This document shows, one piece after another, positions 46,974-59,990 of a stretch of DNA of 64,000 bases (positions are counted from its first letter, which is position 1; each line of letters begins with the position of its first letter). This stretch comes from Saccopteryx bilineata (taxonomy: Eukaryota > Chordata > Mammalia > Chiroptera > Emballonuridae). The stretch is from contig NC_089494.1 of the NCBI RefSeq assembly GCF_036850765.1, positions 235,060,779 through 235,124,778 of the forward strand, given 5' to 3'. Under the pieces are notes generated by a model that was not told the DNA's origin, did no database searches, and saw only the letters and a list, made by a program, of their open reading frames with translations. Both the position numbers and the translations under genes were made by a program.

Positions 46974-48031
46974 CGTTGGCACCTTCTTCAGCCAGTCCCC
47001 AGCCTTGCAGCCTGAAACTATGCCTAGCATCTGATTCCTTCTTTAGCACTCAACATAACTGTGCAAAACATCAGGCCTTTGACTATTAGTGGGATTTAAG
47101 ATGAGAGTACAAATGCAGGCCTACATATCATATATCTAAATAATTAAAAGGCCTGAATCACACTTAAACTGTTAAAATGTGTCTAGCGCACCCACCCTGA
47201 CAAAGACACCTTATAATGACCAGGTTTGACTTGGGTGCTTGCAGCCAGCCGGTAATCTCTTGCCACCCCCAGCTTCCCTCCTGGAGGAGGGAACCCATAA
47301 TCACACGCATGTGGATGCCCCAGTTCAAACTTCCAAGCTCAGGCACCATGGTCTGCCTTTGGGAAGATGGCTCAGGGAACAGACCAGCACAGGCCCTCGG
47401 AGCAGTTTGAGTAGGGAGTTCTTGGATTTTAGGCACCTCACCATAGGGAGAGGGAAGTCTGGAAGGGGAGGATCTAGGCAGTGCCTGTGTCTAGGGCAGT
47501 ACTGCTCCTAAGAGAGAGTAAGCCCCAGACCAAGAGGAGAGTACTGCTGTGGACTGTCAGATCACGTGCCACGCCCACCCCAGCCAAGTACCTGGAACTG
47601 CTGTGAACAAAGTCTTACTTGCTTTACAAGAGTCCCTGCATGTACTGGGTCACTGTCTCCTGAGGTACTGCGCCGGCCCGAGACCACTGTGCTGTGGCAT
47701 TTGTAGTCTGTGCCTCTCCTGAGCCCAGGTCACTGGCCTCTGTGTTCTGACTTCTAATCCTTGCAGAGGGATTTAGGAACAGGAGCATTTTATAGATTTG
47801 GGAGATGTGAGGGGTGCTTCTTTGATGCTCTGGGTTTTATATATATATTCTAATTAAATTGTTTAAAAAGGAGACTTTGACCCCCCCCCCCCCCCAATAC
47901 CTTAGTTACTTCAGGAAAGAATAGTAAGAAGAAAACACAAAGTGGAACATAAAGTACTTCATGGGGGGGGGGGTGTCTTCCGGGGGTTTCATTGTTCAGC
48001 CAGCCAGGATTTTCTGGAGAAATCAAGTTCT

Positions 48032-48313
48032 TTTTTTGACAGAGACAGAGAAAAGGACAGATAGGGACAGACAGGAAGGGAGAGAGATGAGAAGCATCAG
48101 TTCTTTGTTGCAGCACCTTAGTTGTTCATTGGTTGCCTTCTCATATGTTCCTTGACGGGGGCTACAGCAGAGTGAGTGACCGCTTGCTCAAGCCAGCGAC
48201 CCCGCACTCAAGCTGGTGAGCCCACGCTCAAGCCGGCGAACTTGGGGTTTTGAACCGGATCCTCTGTGTCCCAGTCTGACGCTCTATTCAGTGCACAGCT
48301 GATCAGGCTAGAA
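48032..48313 (-). repeat. Long tRNA-derived SINE (antisense)
   Basis: Reversed 'gagagagatgagaagcatca', 'gttgttcattggttgccttc', two 'cactcaagc'-type modules and 'cccagtctgacgctctattc'. The target duplication is aaatcaagttct (48020-48031) and aaatcaatttct (48314-48325), with one change. Confidence 0.87.
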
Positions 48314-49558
48314 AAATCAATTTCTAATCACAGCTAATCTGGTTCCCCATTCCCATAGAAGCCCTTGAGAATCTCATTTTTTAAGTGCTGTGGGGGGTTA
48401 TTTGTTTTTAGGGAAAAAAGACAATTAGTCAACATTTTCAGAGACAGCAAGTTGCCACTTACATTTCTATCATAAAAATAGTACAGTATTGGCACCAAAA
48501 ATCTCCAAGAGTTTGTTGCCATCATTCTGGTGGGGGTTGGGGAGAGGCACCCTCATACTACTCTGTAAGCCCTAAAACGAGTATCTGTCAGTATTTATAA
48601 GTAGCCCGTTTGGGGGGGTGGTTAAGGAAGAAGGGAATCCACCTTGTGACATTTATATTTAGGGTGAATTTTCAAGGCCTGATAGACTGACGACATTAAG
48701 CCACAGTTTTGCAATTTGGGAGAGTTTCTTTTATTTTTGCAGTAAGTTGTTTGCTTTCTGTTTGCTTTTTGCTTTTGTTGATTAACAGTTAATATGCTTT
48801 AGAATTCATGTATGTGAACTAACTGCATTCTCAGCACGTGCCATTTTAGGAGATTTGGCAACCTAATGGCAAATAACTACTGCTTTTCAGATGATACTGA
48901 TGTAGATCAGCCTAAACATTGGCCTTGATGAGATATTCAAGTTGGCAGGTAAATTAAAGAGTAGGTGACACAGATATTGGATAGCACACATAGTTTTGCT
49001 TTGGGGGCTCATCATCGGCTGCCTGATGGGCCCATTCTTTGTTTTACCTTAGATGTCTAGTGAGCTCTTCAAAGAGACTCCACTTTCTTCTCCGGTTTTC
49101 ATCTGGGAGCAACGTGCTCTCAGCAGGGATTATATCAGCTGATTAATAGCAAGGGCACAAGGGCACTCCAGAAATAGAAGTAATGATTGCTCTAAGCCTT
49201 CTACCAATGAGGAATTGAGTCTGCAGTCGCTGGCTCGGCTCGATTCATTAGAGTAAAGACATTAATGAAGCCGTAGGTGTGAATTCAGACCGGTGCAGGC
49301 CAGTTAATGCCACAGAGAGGGAAATTGCTACATTGTGCCCCAGTCACAACCCAGCCGCTTCCCAGAGGAAGGGGCTAGAGGCAGCTCGTCAGGCTCTCCG
49401 CCCGTCAGAACAGCGGGAAGCTGTACATCCTGCGAAAAGTGGATTCTCTGTGTCCCTTTGATGTGTGACAGTAGATATGCATATTTTTAACATTTTTGAA
49501 TGTTGAACTGAAAGCTGAAAACTTCTCTTATCCCTTGTCTTTGGCTGTTGGTCTCTGA

Positions 49559-50263
<705 letters not shown>

Positions 50264-51204
50264 TGATTTGTTTTTGACCACTGATGTAAAAATGTTGGAA
50301 AAACGGGTATGCACAGGATACCCTTAGCCCACCGGTGACAAACAGAAGTTTCAGGATTAGCCACTAGCCTTGTTCTGTCTATGGTTCAGCCACGGTCTTC
50401 TTGGGTTTAGGCCTGAAGACCATAGTCCGATTATAAGATGCTCTATCCATAGATGTGGTGCAGTGAGATTAGGATAGGTCAAGTACTGCGAGCCTGAGTT
50501 TCCTTAGAAACGTGGTCTTGCTCCTTTAAAATGGCTTTCGAATTTTTAAAGACTTTGATATATGTGCTTTATTAATCAGTGACAGAAATTAAAATGAAAT
50601 GATACCTTCAGAGAGGCAGGGCTCAAGTAGTAATGAACAAATGATCTCTTCTGTTCCATTAATTTCTCACCTTTCTTGCTAAGTTTCAACAGGCAGAGTC
50701 TCTTTTTAGCATGCAGACTCCCCCTTAAAGTTAATAAGCAGCTGTAAACTAAAAGGAATAGATCAAAGACAGACCAGTAATTAAGCTGATCCCAAACTAT
50801 TTGTGCCCCTGGCTAAATATGAGGCATTTCCTTGCCTCTTAAGAGACATTAGATTTGCAGAGAAATAAAAGTCATTTTCACAGCCAGCTCTTCTCTGGGT
50901 TGCAAAGCCATTTTTTTTTACTATTTGGAAAGCTACTGATTTTGCATATGTCTTTGAATTTATTCCTGCATGTCTGTGGCTTATAAAAGATATTAAGATC
51001 ATTGGCTAGAACAATATCTTCAGACGTCTTGAATCATACACACATTGGTAACAGTTTTTGACCCTGTATCCACCAGTGTACAAATTTATTGGTTAACTAC
51101 ATAGTATGTGTTCCACTATATTGCATATATTTTCTTCAAAAGAAAGCGTACTTAAAAAAAATTAAACTTTTTAAAGCTGGTACCTAAATATAAATAGAAG
51201 TTAC

Positions 51205-51375
51205 TTTTTAAAAAAAATTTTATTTACTAATTTTAGAGAGAAAGGAAGATAGAGAGAGAAAGAGACACAGGAACATTGATCTGTTTGTTCCTCTATGTGC
51301 CCTAACCAGGGATTGAGCTGGCAAGTTCTGCGCATCTGGATGATGCTCTAACCAACCACGCTATCTGGCCAGGTC
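51205..51375 (-). repeat. VES-like short SINE (antisense)
   Basis: 'tttactaattttagagagaa', 'tgtgccctaaccagggattg', 'atgctctaaccaaccacgct' and 'atctggccagg'. The target duplication is taaatagaagttac (51191-51204) and taaatagaggttaa (51376-51389). It differs from the ~400 bp family in lacking the long middle. Confidence 0.85.
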
Positions 51376-51688
51376 TAAATAGAGGTTAACATTTTTCCCT
51401 GACTCCTTGTCTTTGTGCTGTTCAGTTAGGCAGCTGATGTAGAAAGGATGTGTCTGTGTTAGGAATACCTCACCACTGACCTGCCCCTAATCATTGTTCT
51501 TCTCCACGTCCCAGAAAGACAAAAATGCTGTCATTTCTTGACCCTCTTTATGGTCAGACATTGAGTGACACAGGTTGATATTAGGCTAATTAGTATTACG
51601 GCAAACATATCAGCCCTGTTGCTAATCATGAACTTGAATCAGTAGACATTTTACCTGGAGAACTATGATTGCTTTAAAGGATCTAGAC

Positions 51689-52168
51689 CAGGGGTCCCCA
51701 AACTTTTTACACAGGGGGCCAGTTCGCTGTCCCTCAGACCATTGGAGGGCCAGACTATAAAAAAAACTATGAACAAATCCCTATGCACACTGCACATATC
51801 TTATTTTAAAGTAAAAAAACAAAACAGGAACAAATACAATATTTAAAATAAAGAACAAGTAAATTTAAATCAATAAACTGACCAGTATTTCAATGGGAAC
51901 TACGGGCCTGCTTTTGGCTAATGAGATGGTCAATGTCCGGTTCCATATTTGTCACTGCTAGATGTAACAAGTGATGTGACGTGCTCTGGAGCCGTGAGGT
52001 GTGCATCCCACGTCACTGGAAGTAGTGCTGTATGTGAGCGATGCCATGCTTTGCGTCTCTCACAGACCACCAATGAAAGAGGTACCCTTTCCGGAAGTGC
52101 GGCAGGGGCCGGATAAATGGCCTCAGGGGGCCGCATGTGGCCTGCGGGCTGTAGTTTGGGGACCCCTG
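51689..52168 (-). mobile_element. Non-autonomous hAT transposon, CAGGGGTCCCCAAACT family
   Basis: 480 bp with CAGGGGTCCCCAAACTTTT and TTTGGGGACCCCTG ends and a perfect 8 bp target duplication (atctagac, 51681-51688 and 52169-52176). It is the same family as 19588-20114, in opposite orientation. The long frame across its right end is not a gene. Confidence 0.92.
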
Positions 52169-52237
52169 ATCTAGACCAAAACCCAGCTATGTAGATGAAA
52201 ATCAGTTTGTCTGTTATGAATAGAAAAAAGATTACTG

Positions 52238-52418
52238 CCTGACCTGTGGTGGCACAGTGGGATAAAGCGTCGACCTGGAACACTGAGGTTGCCGGTTCGA
52301 AACCCTGGGCTTGCCTGGTCAAGGCACATATGGGAGTTGATGCTTCCTGCTCCTCCCCCTTCTCTCTCTCTCCCCTCTCTCTAAAAATCAATTAAAAAAT
52401 AAAAAAAAAAAAAAAAAA
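52238..52418 (+). repeat. Short-family SINE
   Basis: Near-consensus head 'cctgacctgtggtggcacag', 'ggttcgaaaccctgggcttg', 'atatgggagttgatgcttcc', then an A19 run. A perfect 16 bp target duplication (agaaaaaagattactg) is at 52222-52237 and 52419-52434. Confidence 0.93.
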
Positions 52419-53959
52419 AGAAAAAAGATTACTGTCAAAGAGTAGGAAATACTAGTTTGTGATTGTGTAACACGTGTCCTCACTACCTAGGGACACCTTA
52501 GCGTTGGGCATCAGGTTGAAAGTGTCACTTGGAGATGAGAACTGGACTCAGAAAGAGACATCACTGCCCTCTTGCCCTCATCTCCCAACCTCCGTTTTGG
52601 CTAACCAACCAACCAGGCTCTAGATGACCTGATATTTTCAGATAGCCATTTGGTGACAAGTGCGGCCGGTTAATACTCCGGTTTTGCATGTAGCAGGAGT
52701 ATTTTGCAAGCAGTAGCTCTCCAGTAATGTGGGATCGACTTTCCCTGAGCAGTGTCACGGCCTCGCAGTGGTCCCAGTAGGCCTCTGTCATCCTGGAGGC
52801 CAGTGCATTTCCATGGAAGGACCTGGGGCTTTCCTCTGGTAGAACCCACCCTCCTGTCGTGGGGTCGCTCTTGTCACAGCCAAGCAGGACGAATGGCGAT
52901 GCCCGGGACGGCAGCGTCCGGCAGTGAGCCGAGGAAGCCCGGCTGACGGGGAGGGGGAAGCGCCTGCCTGGGTCACAGCCAGCACATGGTGCCTCGGTCC
53001 TTTCCCTGCCGCTCCAGAACCATGCTGCTGAGCAACCCTGAGGTTCCTGTTTCTTTTCTTTTTTCTTCCTGAAATAAGCATTCATACCAGTTCTTGAAGT
53101 GAAAGTTCAAAAGAAATGAGGCTATTAGTTGACAGGAAAAATGATTTTACTTTAGCAGCTATAACAGGGGGGAAGGAAGGTGGTATAGACCTTACCAAAA
53201 AGAAAGGCTGGGGAGAGGGGCTCTTTCCAGCACCGCTGGCGAGGGGCTGTGTGACTGTGGTATTCGTGAGACATTCAGCCAAGTCTTATTTACCATCAGC
53301 TACATGCAAGCAAGGGGCTTCTGGCCAGTGCTTGCCACCTAACTTTCCAAAGTTAGGCAATTAAATATTTTACCCCAAAGTAGTAGCGTTAGCACGTTTT
53401 CTTTTGTATTAGATTATCACATTAGAAGTTACTCTGTTTAAAAATATATGTTCTTTTTAAAAGAAAGCGAGACTAGGTTAAAAGGAAAAGGCTCCAAAAG
53501 GGAAGGATGTTGGAATCAGGAATACAAGGAGCCGCAGGATTGGGGAAGGAAGGGGAAGGATGGGGACACGTCAGTGGAGAGGGTGTCGGGCTAGAGAACT
53601 CACAGTATAAATATTTAAAAAGTTGACAACCAGCACGAGGTGGAGAAAAGTCATAAGGGAGAATGGGCATAAAATATCATTTCCTCTAAATTAAGACCCT
53701 GTTGACTGTAAGACCCAGCAGTACCCTATGTTCCACTATGAATGAAGAAAACACTACAAATCGTAATTGCACATTTTATACTTAGTTTGGAACACCAAGT
53801 TCATAGATTTTAAAATATGAAAAATACAGGTCTTGGAACCATAAAATGTAGTCATCTAAAAAAATTTCCTAAGTAAAATAATTGTGACACATGATAGGAA
53901 AGATATACTTGTTGGTCTTATTAAAGAATTTCCTGCTTGTTAAAAAGTATACTTACGAT

Positions 53960-54115
53960 CATCTCAGTTTATCCTCATAACTGCAGTATTTCCATTTCCC
54001 AGACGAAGAGGTTGAAACCTGGGTAGGTGATATCCGGGGCAGACCTAGGAATATAATCCAAGCCTCTCGACTCCAGATCTGGTTTATGACTCTCTTCCAC
54101 CTTCAGAACCGTCCG
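53960..54115 (-). repeat. MIR fragment (antisense)
   Basis: 'tttatcctcataactgcagt', 'ccatttcccagacgaagagg' and 'aggaatataatccaagcc' follow a reversed MIR. Confidence 0.55.
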
Positions 54116-55164
54116 TTCTCATTTATTCACGGTACTTACGTCCTATGAAGTTGCTGTGATCCCTGAATATTGACCCATTACTTCTAGTGGAAATACAGAG
54201 CTGGATTCCTGCTAGCCTCTAGTCATAGCATTTTCATCAACTGATCAACATAGAGCCTTGTTTTATGTATGTTTTTGTTTTAAAAGACCTTATTTATATA
54301 TAGTGTTGATTGATTAACATTGAACTCGCAGGCAGTAGCACAATAACTCATGCCTGAATGAAACTTATCTGACAGATTTTCTCCATAAGGCACGTCACAA
54401 CCTCCTTGCACTTGGGAAGACTAGGTCGCACTCAGTTGTACATCTGGAGTACATTTTTAAATAGCAAAATCAACAACAGTAAGTACAGAAATTCAAAAAG
54501 AAATGTGGCACAGAACAGAGAGTGGAAAGGACACTTGTTTGTAGAGTGCGAGCTGAAGTGAGGCAGAGCGTTACCTTGTCCAGCCTCAGCTGGGTCCGTG
54601 TCCATCAGCCTACTCAGATCTTCAGTGATCTGCAAGTGACTGCAAGAGCCCCATGAGTATTGATTTGACCATTACAAATGCACGTTAGCTAGTAGGCAAA
54701 ATTGCAGATACAGAATCCGCAAATCAAGCGGATCCACTGCAACGAACTAGAGAACTAACCTTCGGTTATGCGGTTCTGATCCCAGTAGTCCACAAGTAAG
54801 ATTTTTAAAAAGATAAATCAGCATCAGTTTGGGGGTAGTAGTGGTTTTGGCAGAAAGCCGTTGATGTGAATGCAGTGTGGCTTCACGAGTAACCCCCCCA
54901 CTGCGCTCAGCACCCTCCAGACCCGCACGTGCCCGGAAGTACCTGTGGGACTAGGCACAGGTCGACTTCCGGTCCTGAGACATACTGCTCTTATTTAATG
55001 TGGGGGGGTGCGGACAGTGAAGGCCTGAAGTATATTCTGAGTAGAAAATTAGAGCAAATGAGAGGAACAGAGAAAAAGAAAGAATTGAGTTCTTTCACTT
55101 AAAATTTGGTAAAAGTCATTACAACTCTTGTTATAGCTGCAGGTGGGATTGAGGGAGACAGAAC

Positions 55165-55385
55165 AGTTGAGGTGAAGAGAATGATTTCAAGTCAAACCCG
55201 AGTTTGGATTTCTGCTCCTGCTACTTGCTCGCTGTGATTTTTGGCAAATCTGAGCCTCTGTTTTCTTTCTGTAAAATGAGGTTAATAATTCTATAGGAAT
55301 ATTGGAAGTATTAAGTTCATTAAGTAGTAACTGAGTGCCCACTAAGTATTCCAGTAGGCACTCAGTAAAAAGCGACTTTTAAGAA
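55165..55385 (+). repeat. MIR fragment
   Basis: 'caagtcaaacccgagtttgg', 'tacttgctcgctgtgatttt', 'ctttctgtaaaatgaggtta' and 'aggcactcagtaaaaagc' trace a sense MIR over most of its length. Confidence 0.65.
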
Positions 55386-55391
55386 ACAGAG

Positions 55392-55552
55392 AGGAGCCCT
55401 GGCTGGATGGCTCAGTTGGATGGAGCATCATCTTAATATGCAAAGGTTGTGGGTTCGATTCCCGGTCAGGGCACATACAGGAACAGTTCAATGTTTCTGT
55501 CCATCTCTCTCCCTCCCTAAAAAAAAAAAATCAATAAATAAAATATAGAAAA
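55392..55552 (+). repeat. VES-like short SINE
   Basis: Head 'gagccctggctggatggctc', B-box 'gggttcgattcccggtcagg', 'acaggaacagttcaatgttt' and an A-rich tail. The flanks 'aagaaacagag' and 'aagaaacggga' suggest the target duplication. Confidence 0.85.
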
Positions 55553-55639
55553 AAAGAAAGAAACGGGATGTGCCTAGTAACACAGAAATCTTAAGTGGCT
55601 TTCTTAGATCATAAGTGGTGTTCTTACCTTGTAAAAAGG

Positions 55640-56410
55640 TCACCATCCAATTAGGTCTCCAGCTTAGAAGCCTCAGATCCATCCTTAAAGCATCTCTCTC
55701 CCCTGCTTCCCTCATTCTCTTCTGTGGATTCTAGCTCAGACATATCCATCAATTTGGGTTCCTCCTGTCACCCCTCTGCTTTCCTCACAATACATGGGAT
55801 TGCTGAACCCACTCAGCTCCTCCCCTGCTGAAAATCCCCAGGTCAGCCCTTGCTAAAAAGCTTCTAAAGGCTTCCCATGATCTGTGGAATAACACCCAGC
55901 ACCCTCAGCGTGGCCCACGAGGCCCTTCACTGCCTGGATCTTTTCCTGCCTATTCTTGTAGACGTGACCCTCAGTTCCCACCGAACACCAAGCGTTCCAG
56001 CCCAATTGAACAGTTTGCAATCCCTGAGTAGCCGTACGCTTTCTGCCTCCGATCTTCCCTCACTCCAGCTCTTCCTTCTGAGAACATAATGTCCTTTTAT
56101 TTCCTCACACGAGAGACTCTTGATTCCTCTTTCAGTATCCAGTTCCAGGGACACTCCTCTGTAACAAACATTTCCCCAGTTCCCAGGCAGAATTAACCAC
56201 TCTCCGTCTAGTACCTCAAGCATATTTCTTTTTAAAGTCCGTAACAGAGGAAGGTTTTACTTTCTGTGTGTCTGTCTCTCCTGGTGGTCTGAAGTGAGGA
56301 GAGGCAGGCCGGGTAAGGTCCTTGAGGGCAGAGATAGAGTCGTCCTTGTATCCTCAATTCCTAGCCCAGTGTCAGGCATGGAGGATCCACAGATACTTCA
56401 GTTAAATTAG
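55640..56410 (+). repeat. L2 LINE 3' region
   Basis: 'aaaaagcttctaaaggcttc', 'cacgaggcccttcactgcct', 'agtatccagttccagggaca' and 'ccttgagggcagagatagag' follow an L2 3' part over about 750 bp. Confidence 0.68.
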
Positions 56411-56999
56411 ACAGAACGTTGTCATTATCCAAAGCAAAACCATGCATCTGTTGGCTGAGAAACACTTAAAGCTCATCGTTTATTCCTCGATATTTACAAT
56501 TCAGGAGCCTGTCCTTTACAGAGAAGCTGTGAATGGGACACTTGATGATATCAGCACACAGATGGCATGGTCCTGCGAGGGCACTAAATAATTTCAGTCC
56601 CCCTATAAAATTGTAGATGGTGCATTTCGAGATAATGTTTTGGGTTTTAAAAAGAATTATATAGCAAGGTGGATAAATAGTGCTGGAGGAACAAGGAGAG
56701 AAACTCTGATCGAGATTTTAGTGCAACGATCTGCAGTGAAAATTGAGCACTCAAAACCCAAGTACCCTTAATATAGGCAAAACCAGAACTGGAGCAGTTC
56801 CTAGAGAGAGCTGCACTCACAAAACAGGTACTCGGGCAGTACAGCAGCCAGGCCAGCAGGTCAGCGAGGCGGCCTCTCCGAGAAATCCCCAGCTGCTTAG
56901 TCATGGAATAACGACAGCTTACCTTAGGCAGTATTCCTGGGTGGGTTCGCCTTCATATGTAGTATTCAGTGAATTCACGCAGTAACTTTGCAGTAGGTA

Positions 57000-57085
57000 A
57001 TATCCTTGCTTTTCAGACGAGACGACAAGGGGCTACGAGGGGTTAAGTAACTTGCCCAGGGTCACAGTTCAAAGTGCAGTCGATA
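57000..57085 (-). repeat. MIR core fragment (antisense)
   Basis: 'cttttcagacgagacgacaa' and 'ggttaagtaacttgcccagg' 'gtcaca' are the reversed conserved MIR core. Confidence 0.65.
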
Positions 57086-57179
57086 CATTAAGAGAAAAAC
57101 ATAGTATGCAAGAATTACTTTAGAACCCATTCCCCAGCCTTTCTGTCAATGAAGTGGAAGTACCAGTATTCCCTTAGAC

Positions 57180-57271
57180 CAGCAGTTCTCAACCTGTGGG
57201 TCACGACCCTGGCGGGGGTCAAACAACCAAAACACAGGGGTCGCCGAAAGCCATCGGAAAGAGAACCGCTG
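57180..57271 (+). mobile_element. 92 bp SPIN-like hAT miniature element
   Basis: It begins CAGCAGTTCTCAACCTGTGG and ends GAGAACCGCTG, with 'gggtcacgaccctggcgggg' and 'caggggtcgccgaaagccat' inside, very close to my memory of the SPIN hAT family ends. A perfect 8 bp target duplication (ccttagac, 57172-57179 and 57272-57279). Almost all the interior has been deleted. Confidence 0.82.
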
Positions 57272-57830
57272 CCTTAGACTGTCTTGAAGACGCTGTCTGT
57301 GTGGATTTAACTAACTTACCCCAACCCTGATGAAAACAGGCCCCTCCAGGCCAGGGGACCCGGTGGTGTCTGAGAGCAACATTCACCTTGGTAGCTTAGG
57401 TACCTGGTAGAATATTTGCAGCCCGTTCCTCTCAGTTTTTAACTTTCTTGACCCAAAAGATCTTTCTGCTTTGTGGTTTTTTTCCTCCTGAGTATTTTAC
57501 ACTCTTTCCAGGATTGTCTAATATGCATTTTAAATGTCACTACATAGAGGAGGAAAAAATGATTAAATATCAATAGCAAGGTAGGAACTGGGGACATTTG
57601 GGGTACTTTTATATTCTTGGTTTCCTTTAATGGGGAATTTCTACAGTTTTGGCTCCTTCACCTGTTTAAGCTAGTAGGTGGGCCTGACTTCAGCAGAATG
57701 CGTCAGTGAAACCTGTCCAGTGGGATTGAGGCGGTACCTTCTCCAGTAAGACTGACTTGCGTAAAATTTGCACAAGGTGACAAGTATGAAGGCCCCTGGA
57801 GCATTAATTGGCTCCTTGAGAATTCTGGGT

Positions 57831-57968
57831 TTTTTTGTTTGTTTGTTTTTAATTTGAGAGACAGAAAAACCTCAACCTGTTGTCCCACCTATTCATGCTT
57901 CATCAAACCCACACCCTTGGTGTATGAGGCCAACGTTCTAACCAATGGAGAGCTACTTGGCCAGGGCC
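57831..57968 (-). repeat. VES-like short SINE (antisense), diverged
   Basis: T-rich start, 'aatttgagagacagaaaaac', 'aacgttctaaccaatggaga' and 'ctacttggccagggc'. Highly diverged. Confidence 0.6.
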
Positions 57969-58901
57969 TCCTTGACAGTTCCGTCCATCTTCCTGCTGCC
58001 GTGAGCCCTGACTTCCCTCTCCCTCCCTGGGGGCCGAAGGAGCAGTGTCTGGCGTGTCAACTGGACTGCATAAAACCTCATCACATGAAGCCCGGGCTCC
58101 TTGCTCCTGTCTCAGGGCCCTGCGTCCTCCCACAGAAATTCACAGCGTGTCCCCAGCGCTGTAGGGGAACAGAGCAGAAGGGCAGCACACAGGAGCCCGC
58201 CCCCTTTCCTGCTCAGTGTCCTCCCTGGGTGGCTCTCGGCAGGTAGCATGGCATAGCTGTGAGTCAGGATAGTATTTCTTTCCCCTTTTATCTCGACTTG
58301 AAGAGGCACAACCATCTCCACTTTCCAGACTGACCGGTTCTTTTTCTTCTTTGTTCTTTTTTTCACAGAAAACATTTCACTTGATTCTGCAGCTTTCCTG
58401 TGTAAATGTAGGCAACTTTCCAAAGAGCCCTCCGTCAGGATTGATGTTCCAGCTCCTGTGACAGCAAGGGCTCTGGGTGGAGAGGCCCTGGGGACCTGGG
58501 CCTCTGTCAGGCTGGGAGTGTGCCGGGCGGGGGAGAGGAGGGGAGCTCCTCAGAGGGCCCAGGGCAGTGAGGATTCTAGTGTTTTAACAGTTGGCTGAAT
58601 CTGAGCCTTATCTTCAGTTTGTGCCCACATAGCAACTGCAGGACCCACTTCCTATGATAGAGCCCTCTATAGCCAGTAAAGGCAGTATGTTTGAATCAGC
58701 TGGCGTTGACCATAGCTTCACACTGTTGACTAAATATTTGGGGTGTAAATAACGGGAGAGCCGACTTCAGGGCTACATGACCAACGCTGAGGATAGCGTA
58801 GAGCACAGGAAGGGGAGATAGCAGTTACATGGATATTTTTCAGACAACTTTCAAATTATTCTAATGCATGCCCACTCTAGAAATCTTTCAAAACTGGTTT
58901 T

Positions 58902-59063
58902 AACCCTGGCCGCATAGCTCAGTTGGTTGGAGTGTCAACCCAATAATGCAGAGGTGGCCGGTTCGATCCCTGGCCAGGGCACACACAGAAGATTGATGTT
59001 GGGTCTGTCTGTTTCTCTTTCTCTCTCCAGATCAATAAATTTTTTAAAAAATTTAAGAAAGGA
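58902..59063 (+). repeat. VES-like short SINE
   Basis: Head 'accctggccgcatagctcag', 'ttggttggagtgtcaaccca', B-box 'cggttcgatccctggccagg', body 'gattgatgttgggtctgtct' and a tail 'agatcaataaatttttt'. Its A-rich tail became the target of the next SINE. Confidence 0.87.
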
Positions 59064-59430
59064 GACCCTGGCCAGTTGGCTCAGTGGTAGAGCGTCGGCC
59101 TGGCGTGCAGAAGTCCCGGGTTCGATTCCCGGCCAGGGCACACAGGAGAAGTGCCCATCTGCTTCTCCACCCCCCCTCCTTCCTCTCTGTCTCTCTCTCC
59201 CCCTCCCGCAGCCGAGGCTCCATTGGAGCAAAGATGGCCCTGGCACTGAGGATGGCTCTTTGGCCTCTGCCCCAGGCGCTAGAGTGACTCTGGTCGTGGC
59301 AGAGCGACGCCCCGGAGGGGCAGAGCGTCGCCCCCTGGTGGACGTGCTGGGTGGATCCTGGTGGGGCGCATGCGGGAGTCTGTCTGACTGTCTCTCCCTG
59401 TTTCTAGCTTCAGAAAAATACAAAAAAAAA
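59064..59430 (+). repeat. tRNA-derived SINE, ~400 bp family, in the tail of another SINE
   Basis: Typical full copy ('ctcagtggtagagcgtcggc', 'gggttcgattcccggccagg', 'ttctagcttcagaaaaatac') with one 'gcagagcg' module fewer than the longest copies. A 16 bp target duplication (aaaatttaagaaagga) is at 59048-59063 and 59431-59446. Confidence 0.92.
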
Positions 59431-59611
59431 AAAATTTAAGAAAGGAAAAAAACTGATTTTAGCAATGATAAAAGATAAATGTAATGTATAACTACCGTAA
59501 TCCTGCTACTAAAATGATCATGGTTAATTATTAACATTTTGGCTTATTCTTTCTATTCTCTTCTCCATCCATGTAATTACTTTTAACATGGTGGAGATCG
59601 TACAGAATATT

Positions 59612-59990
59612 CAGGTTTTATTTTATTAAGTTTATCGGGGGGTGATTAAGAGTGTGTGAGCCCCACGTCTGCGGTTCTGTGACGCATCGCCTGTATGCTG
59701 CATTGTGTGCTCATCAGGCCTGGTCTCCTGCCACCGTGTGTTTGACCCTCTTCCCTCTGGTAACCACCACACTGTCGTCCGTGTTCACGAGGGTTTTGTT
59801 TGTTCATTTGTTGCTTTCTGTTTCATATCCCACATATGAGTGAAATCATGTGGCTCTTGTCCTTTTCTGTCTGCCTTATTTTGCTCATTAGCACGAGACT
59901 GTCGGGATTCGTCCCTGTTGTCACAGATGGCCGTATTTTGTTCAGCTTTGCAAGCGTTCTTGTGTTCGTTTAAACATTTTTTTTTTCGTG
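59612..59990 (-). repeat. LINE-1 3' end fragment (antisense)
   Basis: 'ggtaaccaccacactgtcgt', 'tatcccacatatgagtgaaa' and 'tcattagcacgagactgtcg' match the antisense of an old L1 end and are related to 1591-1925. Confidence 0.62.
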
